NCBI GenBank assembly: GCA_950106755.1
Contig: OX467084.1
Span: forward strand, 35,839,213 to 35,903,212
Reading direction: 5' to 3'
Origin: Climacium dendroides
Lineage: Eukaryota; Streptophyta; Bryopsida; Hypnales; Climaciaceae
Length of the DNA: 64,000 nucleotides
Shown piece by piece: positions 24,560 through 36,381 of the stretch (position 1 is its first letter; every line of letters starts with the position of its first letter). The position numbers were made by a program, and so were the translations under genes. The notes beneath the pieces were generated by a model. That model was not told the DNA's origin, searched no databases, and saw only the letters and a list, made by a program, of their open reading frames with translations.

Positions 24560-25454
24560 TTTACATTATCTTAGGCTGCATTTTTTAGACACTGCATGAA
24601 CAAACCATGAATTTTGTAAGTGCTGAAAATAGGCATACCTTGAATCATCCTAGGCTCATGAATAGAAGCTGTACATTTTACACAACAATTTCTAAGAGTC
24701 AATTTTAGAAACATGTTATTTTGGATCCTTGCTCTTATTTCATGCCTCTGGAGGTTAAGATATTCGGCGTGATTGTACCCTGAGGCCCAATGACATACCC
24801 CGAATTCTGACACACTTTCACTCCACAGTATCCTAACCCACTGCTAATTTGGCCACCGACATAGTTCCTCAGAAATAAAGGGTTTGTGCGTGCTAGCTGC
24901 AAACGATGGCCACCTGAGAATTAACGTGACCTGAGCAGCTCGCTGAAGAAGTCTGTTAGCCCATGACGCACATAAAATATTTCTGTTTCGGCAGCTGAGT
25001 TGGGAAAAAATCTCTAGCCAAAAGAGAAAAGACGGAAGGGTGAACATGGATGGCGTGAGTATGTGGAATGCAACAACCCGCCCTCCCCACATTTCGCACT
25101 CACTCAACAGACTCTGCCTCTCCAAGCCATGGTCAGCCTTCAACTCCCTGACCTAGTCATCCCGTTAACAACTGGGACAAATTGGCCATGGCAGCTGGGG
25201 ACATATCAAAACGAAAGATAAGTGTAGTAAGACTTTTATAAAAATGAATGACTTCCATATTCAACAAGAAAACAAATGAGCCAAAGTGTTTAATTAAGTA
25301 AATTGTACAGGAGTATCAGTGTCTGGTGAATGAACACTCATGGGCTAAAATTTGAAAAGAATTCTTCATCAATACAAGAGTCGAGGACTGATGCAGTCAG
25401 AACTCTCCAAAATTGTGGTCAAATAAACGACCAGGATTTAAAGCTCACCGTTGA
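24560..25454. other. 3' flank of the RPK2-like gene
   Basis: The GC content rises at about 24,570. The minus-strand kinase ends at 25455, so its 3' UTR lies at the upper end. Minus-strand open frames at 24,571-24,813 and 24,844-25,143 show no recognisable domain. Confidence 0.45.
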
Positions 25455-28400
25455 CTACGATGGCAATGGCAGGGTGGGTTGTTGTGGATGGCACGATCTC
25501 AAACGCTCAACCACCTGCCGCATTGGGGGCCTGACAGACATGGACTCCTCTGTGCACTCCACGGCCAAATACAGCACTTTCAAAAGCTCCCTCTCCGGTC
25601 CTGCTTGCCAAAGTCCTGCACTAAAAACTTCCTGTGGGCGATGGTTGTGTATGAGGAGGGTAGCCCATCCCACAATGTTGAATCCGTCTCCATAATTGGA
25701 GAACGTTTCATCGAGTACTCTTTTCCCAGACAGAAGCTCAAGCAGGACCACCCCATAGCTGTAGACATCAGCTTTGTCAGAGAGACGGCATGTCATGGCA
25801 TACTCAGGCGCAACATAACCGAAGGTGCCCGCCACATCCGTCGTTGCATGTGTCTCTGTGTCCCCTAGCAGACGAGCCAGTCCGAAATCCGAGAGGTGTG
25901 CACTGAGGTTGTGATCCAGAAGCACGTTGCTGGGTTTAATATCCCTGTGCAACACGCGAGGGACACACTCGTCATGAAGATAAGCTAGTGCTCGCGCCAG
26001 ATCCAGTGCAATTTTGTACCGCATGTTCCAATTCATGCGTTTCCCCCTTTCACCTATGTGAATCAAAGTTTCCAGGTTGCCTTCAGGGAAGTAGTTGTAA
26101 ATGAGAAACATCTCATCCTCGCTTGCGTGATAACCAATTAGAGTCACTAAATTTGGGTGTTTGATCCTTCCAAGAGTGCGGATCTCAGTATCAAACTGCT
26201 GTACTCCTTGAAACCTGCCGATTGCAAGCCTCTTCACCGCCACCACCAATCCCGGTCGCAACTCCGCTTTGTAAGTAGCTCCAAACCCTCCAGTACCAAT
26301 CAGGTTGTCCAAGCAAAAATTGCTAGTTGCACGGACCAGTTTCTCATAAGTCAGCGGGAAGTTAATGTTGGTAAAAGTCACCACCACTTTTCGACCTTCT
26401 TGCACACTTTGCAGTCTTGGATATTGCTGCTTGGTGCATTGGAAAAGAAGACCAAGTACAAGAAGTACAACACCAATGGCGCATCCAGAGGTAATAGCAG
26501 CTACTACAATAGAATTGAAGCGAGGTCCTGGGGAGTCATTTTGAAAGGGTGACATTGGGTTTGGGGGCAGACCATGATCATCGTCGGCGTCTGGGGTAGA
26601 CATGATTGGCATGGACCTGGGTGCAGTGGCCACTCTACATGGTTGAAGATAAGGATTTCCCATCACCACTAAACTACTGCATAACCCCCCCCAGTTGCCG
26701 AAAATCGGAAACTGGCCGGAAAGATTGTTGAACGAAAGGTTCAACTGCTCCAAGGCGGTAAGCCTAATCAACTCTTTGGGTATGGAGCCTGACAGGCTAT
26801 TATGATCTAAAAGAAGAGATCGGAGCTGACTCAAGTTCCCAAGCTCCTTCGGAATGTTGCCGTCCAAAGAGTTGAAGGACAGATCCAGCATGACAAGTCT
26901 GGACAAATTGCCCAAAGATGGTGGCATGGACTCCGATAAGAAATTGTTATCAAGAAATAATCCCTCCAAGTTTTCTAGCCCCCCTAACTGCAAGGGAATA
27001 CGTCCCCGTAGCTGGTTCTGAGAGAGGTTCAGAATGACAAGGTTGGTAAGCGTTCCTGTGCTCTCCGGAATAGAGCCATTTAACTGATTTCCTGCCACGT
27101 CCAAATACCACAACGTCTCACATTCGCCGAAGTCCAAAGGAAGCTCCCCAATTAGCCGGTTGTAGCTCAAATTCACTGCGAACTGCTGAAACCCTTTGCA
27201 CAAACTGAAAAAATTCTCAGGGAAACTACCACTGAGCTCGTTGTTAGAAAGGATGAGCACATACGCAGTCTCCTTCTTCATTAGGGTGCTGCCCACCAAT
27301 GAAACTGGAACAGGTCCCGAGAGGTCGTTATTACTAAAGTCATGTACTACATATACAACTCCAGAATCCGTCCGACTTGCGTATTGCGTCCCCCAAACGG
27401 GTACACCATAGCATGTCAAAGGCCTGAAATAAGAGTCTCCGTCGAGGGAAAGCAGCCAAGGGTTGCTACACACGGTATCGGTAGTGGAAATGCTCCCTAA
27501 TAGCGCGTTGGAGCTCACGTTCAAAATGACGAGGCAAGAAATCGGAAGCTCAACAGGAATTGCGCCACTCAATTGGTTCGAGCTAAGGTCGAGTACAACT
27601 AGGCTTTTGCAGACGCCTAAACCGACTGGGATCTGCCCGGTAAGCGAATTCTTTCCCAAATTGAGAATCTCCAAGGCTGTACACAACCCCCATTCAGCTG
27701 GCAGTGTCCCAGTAAGCCCGCAACCCGGACCCCAAATGACTTGGATACTCGGAAGCAGGGCGAGTTCTGGAGGAAAGGAGCCGCTAAAGCTGTTGCCTTC
27801 ACGTCTGTGGACATCAACAAAGTGAGGCATCCCAGAGGCGTTCAGCCCATATGAGCATCCCTGAGAGGCAGAAATTACAAATGTGGAGAGCTCACTGCAG
27901 TTACCTAATGCCGGAGGAAGAAAACCTGATAGTTTATTCAAATCCAGGTGGAGGTTTTGTAACCTCTGCAACCTCCCGAACTCCGGCGGTATCGACCCTT
28001 CAAGGGAGTTAGAGTTCAAGTAAAGCGACTGTAGTTGTGTACAATTGGCAAGCTCGCCCGGAATGAAACCCGAAAAGTAATTATTTGACAGATCTAAATG
28101 CACAAGGGATTCGCAACTTGCTCCAAGCAGTGCGGGGATTTCACTGTCTAACAAGTTGGAAGAAAGGGACAACCATTCCATTCCCCTGAGAGTCCCAATC
28201 GAAGGAGGTATTCCATCTCGAAGTCTATTCCCTGCAAGGCTCAAGAAACAAAGCCTGGAGGACCTCGCCAACTCCGGAGGAATGCTTCCCTGCAACACAT
28301 TGTTCGCAAGGTTCAAAACACGCAGCCGCGGAAGCTCCCCAATTTCCACGGGAATGGGCCCTGAAAAACCATTCGCTTCCAAGTCGAGAGTCTCCAGGTG

Positions 28401-29048
28401 TTTCAGCTTCCCAATCTCTTTCGGAACCTCCCCAGAAAATCCATTAAAGGCTAACGACAGCACTACAAGCTCCGAGAGGTTCCCAATCTCCCGAGCCAAC
28501 ACGCCGTACAACACACAAGGCACCTCTCCTCCATCAGGCCCCGAAGAAGCATAAACAACAGAGCCATTCCGAAAACAAGCTGGAGAACCCTCCGGTGCCT
28601 CACTCACACAAGTCCCATTAAAAAACTCCTGGCTCTCCGACCTGCATCGCGACATCGCCTGTCGAGCTCCATCATGAACCTGACTCGTGAAATCATACTT
28701 ATTACATTCCGACAACCCTAACCGCGGCAACTGCAACGCAACCACACGTCGGGAAGCACTGCACGTCACCCCGCACCACGAACACGGATCGCCGTCCCGC
28801 TCGTTCCAGTTCGCGAGCACACGGAAAGGATCCACGCTGACGCTCCGCTTCACCGCCAGCAACGCCACGCCATCGTCACTCAAACCCTCGCCAACCCTAA
28901 CGCGCTGGAACTGACACAAAACCGACAGCAAACAAACAAACGAATACAGCACATTGCTCACTCGTTGTCCGGAAACACAATCCGTCGAACTCGTCTTTGT
29001 CTCCCACGCTGCGCTCACGGCCTTCTTCTTGGGAGACGTGCGCGTCAT
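25455..29048 (-). CDS. RPK2/TOAD2-like LRR receptor kinase
   Basis: A 1,197-residue single-exon membrane receptor kinase. In order: a hydrophobic N-terminal segment (about 31-45, signal peptide-like); an LRR N-terminal cap with DPCSWCGVTC; an LRR array from about 186 to 800 with an island-like break around 390-430; a transmembrane helix at about 843-866; and a kinase domain from about 897 to 1185. The kinase has GTGGFGATYKAE, VAVKRL (Lys near 939), VLHRDIKPSNVLL, SDFGLARLL and VAPEYAMTCRLSDKADVYSY, so all catalytic motifs are intact. Stretches such as RFQGVQQFDTEIRTLGRIKH are diagnostic of RPK2/TOAD2, which in flowering plants and mosses acts in CLE peptide signalling and meristem control. 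The start at 29048 is a true ATG. The strand opposite holds only shadow frames. Codons are GC-rich. Confidence 0.93.
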   Translation of the reverse strand: MTRTSPKKKAVSAAWETKTSSTDCVSGQRVSNVLYSFVCLLSVLCQFQRVRVGEGLSDDGVALLAVKRSVSVDPFRVLANWNERDGDPCSWCGVTCSASRRVVALQLPRLGLSECNKYDFTSQVHDGARQAMSRCRSESQEFFNGTCVSEAPEGSPACFRNGSVVYASSGPDGGEVPCVLYGVLAREIGNLSELVVLSLAFNGFSGEVPKEIGKLKHLETLDLEANGFSGPIPVEIGELPRLRVLNLANNVLQGSIPPELARSSRLCFLSLAGNRLRDGIPPSIGTLRGMEWLSLSSNLLDSEIPALLGASCESLVHLDLSNNYFSGFIPGELANCTQLQSLYLNSNSLEGSIPPEFGRLQRLQNLHLDLNKLSGFLPPALGNCSELSTFVISASQGCSYGLNASGMPHFVDVHRREGNSFSGSFPPELALLPSIQVIWGPGCGLTGTLPAEWGLCTALEILNLGKNSLTGQIPVGLGVCKSLVVLDLSSNQLSGAIPVELPISCLVILNVSSNALLGSISTTDTVCSNPWLLSLDGDSYFRPLTCYGVPVWGTQYASRTDSGVVYVVHDFSNNDLSGPVPVSLVGSTLMKKETAYVLILSNNELSGSFPENFFSLCKGFQQFAVNLSYNRLIGELPLDFGECETLWYLDVAGNQLNGSIPESTGTLTNLVILNLSQNQLRGRIPLQLGGLENLEGLFLDNNFLSESMPPSLGNLSRLVMLDLSFNSLDGNIPKELGNLSQLRSLLLDHNSLSGSIPKELIRLTALEQLNLSFNNLSGQFPIFGNWGGLCSSLVVMGNPYLQPCRVATAPRSMPIMSTPDADDDHGLPPNPMSPFQNDSPGPRFNSIVVAAITSGCAIGVVLLVLGLLFQCTKQQYPRLQSVQEGRKVVVTFTNINFPLTYEKLVRATSNFCLDNLIGTGGFGATYKAELRPGLVVAVKRLAIGRFQGVQQFDTEIRTLGRIKHPNLVTLIGYHASEDEMFLIYNYFPEGNLETLIHIGERGKRMNWNMRYKIALDLARALAYLHDECVPRVLHRDIKPSNVLLDHNLSAHLSDFGLARLLGDTETHATTDVAGTFGYVAPEYAMTCRLSDKADVYSYGVVLLELLSGKRVLDETFSNYGDGFNIVGWATLLIHNHRPQEVFSAGLWQAGPERELLKVLYLAVECTEESMSVRPPMRQVVERLRSCHPQQPTLPLPS

Positions 29049-29640
29049 CTCCCCGACCTCCGAAAGGGACGCGAGGAACCATTAACTGACGCCCTCGAAC
29101 ACCAGGCCTAACAATAACAACAGGCGCAAGCGCGCACAGAAAAAAGGATCCATGAGAACGGGGAGAAACTCCCGAAGAAGGGCTTGCAGTCCAAGGGAGA
29201 AGCGGCGATGGCGAAGGAAAGCTTCAGGTTAATGGTGGCGATGGCGTGAATGCGGAAGGACGAGAGACGCAGAGAGGCAGAGAAGGGGGGGGGAGGGAGA
29301 GATACAGACAAACAATCAAACAGACAAACAAACAGACAGACAGAGACAGAGACAGGGCCTGCAACTGAAACGAGAGAGACGATGGACGCGGTAGATGAGA
29401 CGGAGAGAGACGACCGCCGTGTGACGGAGACTTTTTCCGTCAACATCACCGTCCGTCACTCGCTCTTGACCCGCTCGCGGTCCCATCTTTCTTTTTCTCC
29501 ACAAAAGGACTTTTCTCCAAAAGGACTTTTCTCCTTTCTTGAAATGTCGCCTCTGGCACAACTTTTGAGCTTGAGTTTCTGCAATGGGTCTGAAAGGTAC
29601 GGAGGGGAGGGTAAGGCAAGGCCAATGTTGGGCTTTAACT
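29049..29640 (-). promoter_or_regulatory. Promoter and leader region of the RPK2-like gene
   Basis: GC-rich upstream region. On the minus strand it carries pyrimidine-rich runs at about 29,250-29,390 (repeated CTCT and CTGT words), like the tracts before the OTU and PTAR1-like genes. No clear TATA box is seen. The GC island ends sharply near 29,640, where a tandem repeat begins. Confidence 0.4.
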
Positions 29641-29857
29641 TTTCACCACTTGGATTTCAAATCAGAAATTTCCTGCATTGCACAAGAAATCATCAAAAAA
29701 GTGACTACTGCATTTGGATTTCAAATCAGAAATTTCCTCATTGCACAAGAAATCATCCAATAAATTTCCTCATTGCACAAGAAATCATCCCAAAGTGACT
29801 ACTGCATTTGGATTTCAAATCAGAATTTCCTCATTGCACAAGAAATCATCAAAAAAT
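29641..29857 (+). repeat. Tandem copies of a 'TTGCACAAGAAATCATC' unit
   Basis: Units starting TTGGATTTCAAATCAGAAAT and ending TTGCACAAGAAATCATC occur at about 29,651, 29,714 and 29,809. A truncated extra unit lies near 29,762. This is the amplified front half of repeat family D. Confidence 0.7.
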
Positions 29858-30055
29858 TGACTAATGTATTGTCATTTTACAATCTCCTTGCACTGAAGGG
29901 TGATTTAGAGCAAGCAAATTCCGTGACTAATGTATTGTCATTTTACAACCTCCTTGTACTAAAGGGTGATTTAGAGCAAGTGAATTCCATGACTAATGTA
30001 TTGCCGTTTTACAACCTCCTTGCACTGAAGGGTGATTTAGAGCAAGCGAATTCCA
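29858..30055 (+). repeat. Three 66-bp tandem repeats
   Basis: Units begin TGACTAATGTATTG at 29,858, 29,924 and 29,990, exactly 66 bases apart, with few differences. Because 66 is a multiple of three, the frame stays open and gives an artefactual repeated peptide. A single copy of the unit exists in family D copy 1 at about 22,208-22,270. Confidence 0.85.
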
Positions 30056-30290
30056 TATTTGCTTTTGCAACGTTTTATTAGTGAACCTGACATCATATAC
30101 TTATGAATGGTAAAAATCTGCATTTGGATGTACAACAAAGATTTTACTCAAAGAAAGCTCAAATTTTGCTGATTGTATTTTGCAAGAATGAAAAAAAAAG
30201 TTTTTTGCTCACTTCAAATATTATAATCTTTCAATCCAAGAGGTCAAACAGGCTGAATTTTTTTTCTCACACATTGTTTTCTTTGTTTGA
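30056..30290 (+). repeat. Repeat family D, copy 2, rear half
   Basis: Continues in register with 22,290-22,500: GTGAACCTGACATCATATAC, TTTTGCAAGAATGAA, CACTTCAAAT and CACACATTGT. Confidence 0.6.
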
Positions 30291-30389
30291 TACACTTTTG
30301 TATTGATGGAATTTTTTTTTAAGTTTTAGTTTTTTGATTATTTTTGGACATTGCATCAAAAATGTTTTCGTCTTCTAAACCAAGGGGTG

Positions 30390-31215
30390 CTATTGTATGA
30401 GCTTAGGATCATGAGCTCATGAACCTAGGAGCTTAGACACCAAAGTTATTGATATCTATATTATAAACACCTTGCACAATTATAGTGTAATTATTTTATA
30501 GATACTCATATTATAAATATTTATGCTAATGGTGACAATGGTTATAGGATATCTACTCACACGTAGGCTCAAGGCTCATATGCTAGCATTTTTATGCTCA
30601 TATACTAACATCATTGCTTCCAAAATATCCTTTTTCCTTTAGGGATTAATCCCCAATGATCTAAGTGACCATTTTTTGGTTGTTGTCCCTCTTCTTTGAG
30701 TTACTTGTTCCCAAATTTGAATTTTTTTAAATAAAAATCAATTCTACAAAATAGACTATGTTACAAATCCAGTGGCGTTAGTTTCATCAAATTTTTAAGT
30801 TAAACTCTGCCTTGAGAAATTTCTTAAAGTTAAATGGTGTAGTATAGTTTATAGTTCATTTTGGGGGGGTCAGTTTAGGCATGGACTAAAAAATTAGCCA
30901 ACCAATGCGATTGTTGCCCATCTCAAAGGAGCAAATCCAAGGAACTCAAGGAGAAGATAAGTGTTCCATTCTTGTTTTTTCTAAAAACACTATTCTCATT
31001 TGGGGGGGTGTTAGCATGTGAGTATAGAATCTATGAGCCCATGAGCCTAGGAGTTTATATTATAGATACCTTTTGTGATTATAGGTGTTTGTGTTGTAGG
31101 TACTTATGTTATAGACTCTTTCCTTGTTATAGTGTAGCTATGCTATAGGTACATATGTAATTAGGTTCAAAGCTTGTAGGATCATTTCTTTGTATTCATG
31201 TGCTAGTACCATTGC
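30390..31215. repeat. Two pieces of repeat family C
   Basis: The parts at about 30,390-30,600 and 31,010-31,215 carry the TAGCATGTGAG / CTCATATGCTAGCA ends and TATTATAGATACC-like inner words seen at 17,990-18,375. The spacer between them is AT-rich without a gene. Confidence 0.45.
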
Positions 31216-31958
31216 TCTCATTTCAAAGACTATTGAGCATTGCAAGCTCTACCATGCATTGAAAAATGCTCAGAATGTTGTGAAATTTTTTATGAGCATT
31301 TTCAATTCTCTTGTCTTTCACTAAGCACAAAAGATATGCTCCTTCAAAATGTGTTGCCCAATTTTTCCTATTCACCTAGATAAAACTTCAAACTTAGATA
31401 TCTACTAAATTGTATGGTTAAATAATCTGAACTTTTTTGAGGTGCTCAGTGTGAATGTGAACTTCAAGATCCCATAGTTGCATTCTATTTGATCTCAAAG
31501 AAAATGAACAAACAAATTGCTCAAGTTCTTGACAGTTTTTACCCATTTTCAAAATACACCTCCCTTGGGTCAATAGGAGTTATAAGCGATGTTGACATGT
31601 TGACATGAGAGTCTAAAAATTACAAGGTCAAATCAAAATGAGAGTATGATCAAAAGAAAAGTTGTAAGGTGAGCTCTATTAATCTTAAGAATTAAAATGA
31701 ATGATTTTAATATAATTGCAAGTAGAGAACTTGCAATTAGTTGCTTGTTTTTTATATTCTTAAAAAGATATCGGAAGTAATTTTTAAAAACTGGGGGCTT
31801 ATTTTGGAATTGACCTAATTAACCATTGGAACCATTTTCAAGCCCATTTCAAATCAAGTCTAAGTTATAAAATCGGATCAAGGATTATGGAGATCCAATT
31901 TCGAGACTTAGGCCTAAATTTGTGGCCTTTTAAAAACACTTTCTAAGTATCTCATAAA

Positions 31959-32627
31959 CACTAGAAGAAAAATGAAATTTTTTGTGATTACAAAGAACAA
32001 TTGGTTTTGAATTGCATATGACATTTTGTGATTAATGCTAATTTGGAGACCCGCAATGAATGTGGATAAGTTACATGCGTAATTGTAGTTGCAAAAAATC
32101 AAAGGGCTATTTCATGCAATTGCCTATTTGGAACTTTGTTGATGAACTCTTTTGGCAGGATTGCTTATGTAGTATTTATTGCCACGTGAGGTGAATTACT
32201 CAATCTCGAGCTCAATCTATGAGTTGTGTGACTTGTTGGCAAATCATTTGCGATTAATGTATGACTAATCTATAATTTCATTGCTACTCATTGTGACTTC
32301 ATTGCAACTCATTGCAACTCATTTGCAACTTGTCTATGACTTGTAGATTTGTTCACATTGACAACTATGATGAATATTGGATGGTGAATAGCTAACATTC
32401 ATTCTAAATTTGAACTCTATTATAATTTTTGTAATCCTACACTTCATTCTATGATTGCTTTGCAACTAAAACAATGTATCCACTTCATTCTACAATTGCT
32501 TTGCAATTATAACAATTTATTGTTGATGTAAAACAATGATGTAAGAATTTGGTGCAGATAGAAAAGGCTACAATCATAGGGCAATTGCATAGGACACCTA
32601 GTTGCCTTTTAGTTGGTTCTTCTAGTA
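31959..32627. mobile_element. Possible CACTA-like non-autonomous element, 669 bp
   Basis: The left end is CACTAGAAGAA and the right end TTCTTCTAGTA, giving an 11-base inverted repeat with one mismatch, flanked by AAA on both sides. The left end is the same word as the CACTA terminus at 16,788. Inside, TTGCAA/TTGCAACTCA words are repeated near 32,290-32,340 and at the right end, as subterminal repeats would be. The flanking AAA could be chance. There is no transposase. Confidence 0.4.
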
Positions 32628-35600
32628 AAATAATTGTATCATTGAAATGGCAAAGTGAGTTAACTTTCAAAACAAAACCTTTTAGTGTGATTATTAGACT
32701 AATTGAAGGAATTAAAGGGTCCTATATATTTTTAATTATGGTGTTTTGAAATGGTGCAATTTTGATCTTATTATAAACAATGGTTTGCAAACTCTGTAAG
32801 AGTTCAAAAGTTGTAACCTCAAATGAAATTAAGACATACTTTAACAACAAGTGTATTGTTATGTCTAATTGATCATTTACAAAATGTATTTCTTATATGT
32901 CAAATAATTGTAATCATATACAATTTTATAAATAGTAAAATGAAAGTTTTAAAGTTATAAGGGCAAACAAAAAATTAGACATGTAATAAAATCATTAAAA
33001 ATTAAATTAATAGTATTATATATTATTATTAAGATTAATATTGTAGCACTTTAGGATTATCAAAGAGGGTTTTAAAATATTAAATCAAGAAATATTACTT
33101 AGAAGATTGTACTAAAGATTATATGAATGAGTGAGGCATACAAGAATTATGAATTTTATTTGTGTAGAGATAGATTTATGAAATTAGCTACTTATTTATT
33201 TGAGAGCTAGCCTTGACAATGAAGTTCATATGGCAATGATAGTTAGAAATTTTATGATTTAGAAATTTAGGTGTTCTTATACACAAATTACTAATTACCA
33301 ACACTAGTTGCTTTAAAGCAAATCATATTTTTTTTAATATGTTGTAGGATACATATTCAAATGTTGATTTAGATGTTTGGTGCAAGAGAGAATTAATAAT
33401 CTACTTTTGCAAAAATAATTTGTCTACGAAATTGACCTCTATTTATAAGAGAGTAATTTTAATGTTATAACTAAAAAATAAATAAGCCATCGTGTAGTTT
33501 TGTTTTACTCTATCAAATATAAAATAGTTTATTGTAATTAATTACAAAGAAATGAATCACTTAAATTTTTTATGTAGTATTTAATAATTAAAAATAGAAT
33601 GAACAATTTCAAATTCATAAGCAACCTTTGGGTATAGATTTAGAAACTCAACAAATGATTAATGTAGCTCCATTGAAGAATTATAGAAGAATAAAAAATA
33701 GAATATGTTATGCCTAGAAAAATCATCCAAGAAGCATATATAAATAGAATTGTTTAAAGGCTATTATTTTTGCAATTGAATTTTGAATGATGTCAAAAAA
33801 ATTCTAAATCATTGAAAAAACTTCATTCTTTGGCTACCTTCATTGTTTAAAAGGTCATCAAAAATACACTTTGAAAGAATATAATTAATGATACAATACA
33901 AATTAAAAAATACTTGTTAAATAATTTCTATTCAATGTTTAAAGGCTATCTTCTTTTTTCTAATGGTAAGACTTTCTTTCAACATCATTGTATAATTCAT
34001 TTCAACTCTTCTAGATATAGAAACAACTTTTTCTTGCTTAAATGGCAAAAAAAGAGCCGTTTTAATACACTAAAAAATTAAAAAATTATTAAAAAATTAT
34101 TTTAAAATCAATAATAGATAAAAATATGTAGAATTTTTTTGAATCGTGTGAAGCCAAAATGCAAATCTATTTTTAGTATATAGCATCTACAATGCAAGTT
34201 AAACTAATTTTATCCATTTTTAGTGATAGAAAAATTTGTAAAAAATACTATTATTAAACTTTAAATTCTATGCTTTAATTTTCATAAATTAAATCAAAAG
34301 TATTGGTATACCAAGCGTAATTTGGGTAGAAGCTTGGTGGATGTTAATATTAATAGAATACCTTAGGCACATTGGTTCTAAATACTTTGGTCATCTTTTG
34401 AATGTAAAGAACAATCTTTACTAAATTTTACACCATGAGATACTTGATTCAACTAATATTCAATACAATTTTTAGTCTAACAGTAGTGCATATTTCAAGG
34501 CAATAATTGTTTGTGAATTATTTGAGTTTTTGTGGCTTCTTTGAAGTAGTACATGAGTTTGCTTTGTTTATGGGTTTTTTCCTAAGTTGTAAACATGTTG
34601 CTATCATCATAATTGAGATCCAAATGTTTTTGAGGATGTTCTTTTTGGTGTAGAGATTCACCATCTATCTATACCTTGAGTATTGAGTTAGAGTTAGAGT
34701 TTTAAGATATTGAGATGAATACAAGGCTAAATTTGATGACAATTTGGTTATAGGTGAATAGATCATATAAATTATGTCCCAAACTCCATAAGTAATAAAA
34801 TTTCTATTCAACGAGACTAAAATATCAAATGAGAGAAGAGACAAAAAATAATTAAAGAACATGAATTCAACTTTGAAAAGTGGGTTAATGGTTACCACTT
34901 ACAGTTATACCATCCTATTTGAGAAGCAACATTCAACAAGAGTTTAATTTAAAAAAATAATAGAACCCAAATAAAAAGAGGGAGAAAGAATAAGTAAAAA
35001 ATTTGAGCCCAACCTCAACAAAGGGGATTTATGGTTATCAAAGGTTATAAATGCAAATTCTATTATAATAGTTCCTTGAGGAAGAGAGGGAGATATTTTT
35101 AACCTCTCATTTATATTCATGGTCTTTAATTCCAAAGATGAAATTCAAAATTTCCAAAATTTATCCTCCATAATAATTTATTTGTTTTTTGAGGTAAATT
35201 ATTTGAATGCAACTAGAAGTTTTTGCCTTCTAAAAAGGGCTTATAGGACTATTGAAGGTAATTGTACAAATTGTATCACCTTTGCAAACCTAAAGTTGAT
35301 TCATTGATGTTTAGAAGTCCAAAAATGCTTCAAAATACTTAATCCTAAAACAAGGCTACTATCTTCTTCTATAATTATTTCTTAATAAATTTAACTATAG
35401 GATCATTTAGTTCACTTGTTTAAGTATATCTTTTTTTAATTTTAGAATGGATGTTGCAAGTTTCAATGTGCTTAAACTTCAAGAGTGTAGGCTTCTCTAG
35501 CCCTTTTTAAAGATGAAGTTGTCTTTCAACATTTTTAGAAAAAAACATGTATATCCAATAACTTGTGTGATTTAGTCAATATGTGGAAAAATCGATTGAA

Positions 35601-36121
35601 AACATGTGGAAATAAATTAAACCAAAAATTTTCATTTTCATCTTTAAGAAAATTATAATGTGGAAGATAGTACAAGGTGAAAAAAAATTAAACTACTGAA
35701 AAAATGTGCAAAAAATCAAGAGTCATTTATCCCAATGGTAAGAGTGTTCTAATAAGAAACAAATATCCTTTTTTGAATTGAAAATTTTCAATATTAAGTT
35801 AAAACATGTATTTATATGTTTTTTCTATCTTCATTGCTTGCAAAATAGAACTTGTATAACTTTTACCTCATTGTTTTTACTTGAATGGTTCAAATAATTT
35901 TTAGTATTTGTCAATATATAAAAATAAATCAAATTAAATTAAATTACTATTATTTAAAAATATTTTTAATTGCCCAATTTGACATTAAAATTGAACAAAA
36001 GACTCATAACTTTTGCAATATTCATTGGAATGACATAAAACAAAGTTTTTTATGTAGATTAGGATAATTAGCATCCATCTTGAAGGTCTCTTCTAAAAAT
36101 TCAAAATTATGAACATTACAG
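32628..36121. other. Extremely AT-rich intergenic DNA, no gene recognised
   Basis: Long stretches of A/T with only short open frames. I see no domain, RNA gene or clear element here. Confidence 0.5.
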
Positions 36122-36381
36122 AGTTTAGACCCTATAGATTGTCAATAGTTATCATGTGGTTATCATTATTTCATGGGTTCACACATTAATTACAATTTAT
36201 CGCATCATTACAATGCATTACTTCCCATTGTTACGATGCAGTTGCAAATAATGCATTGTAATGACGCGATAACAATGTGAAGTAATGCATTGTAATGATG
36301 CGATAAATTGTAATTAACATGCGTACCCATGAAACAATGACAACCACATGATAACTGTTGACAAACCATAGGGTTTAAACT
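36122..36381. mobile_element. Foldback element with arms of about 105 bp, 260 bp total
   Basis: The left arm (from AGTTTAGACCCTATAG) and right arm (to CATAGGGTTTAAACT) are near-perfect reverse complements through TTATCATGTGGTT, TTTCATGGG and TTACAATTTATCGCATCATT. Short inner direct copies of AATGCATTGTAATGA also occur. Only about 45 bases separate the arms, so the transcript would form a long hairpin. No convincing target duplication is visible. Confidence 0.75.

Noticed and set aside
29773..30081. Open frame with a threefold repeated peptide (LSFYNLLALKGDLEQ)
   Set aside because: It comes from the 66-base tandem repeat, whose length is a multiple of three. The single copy at 22 kb has no open frame, so it is not a protein gene.
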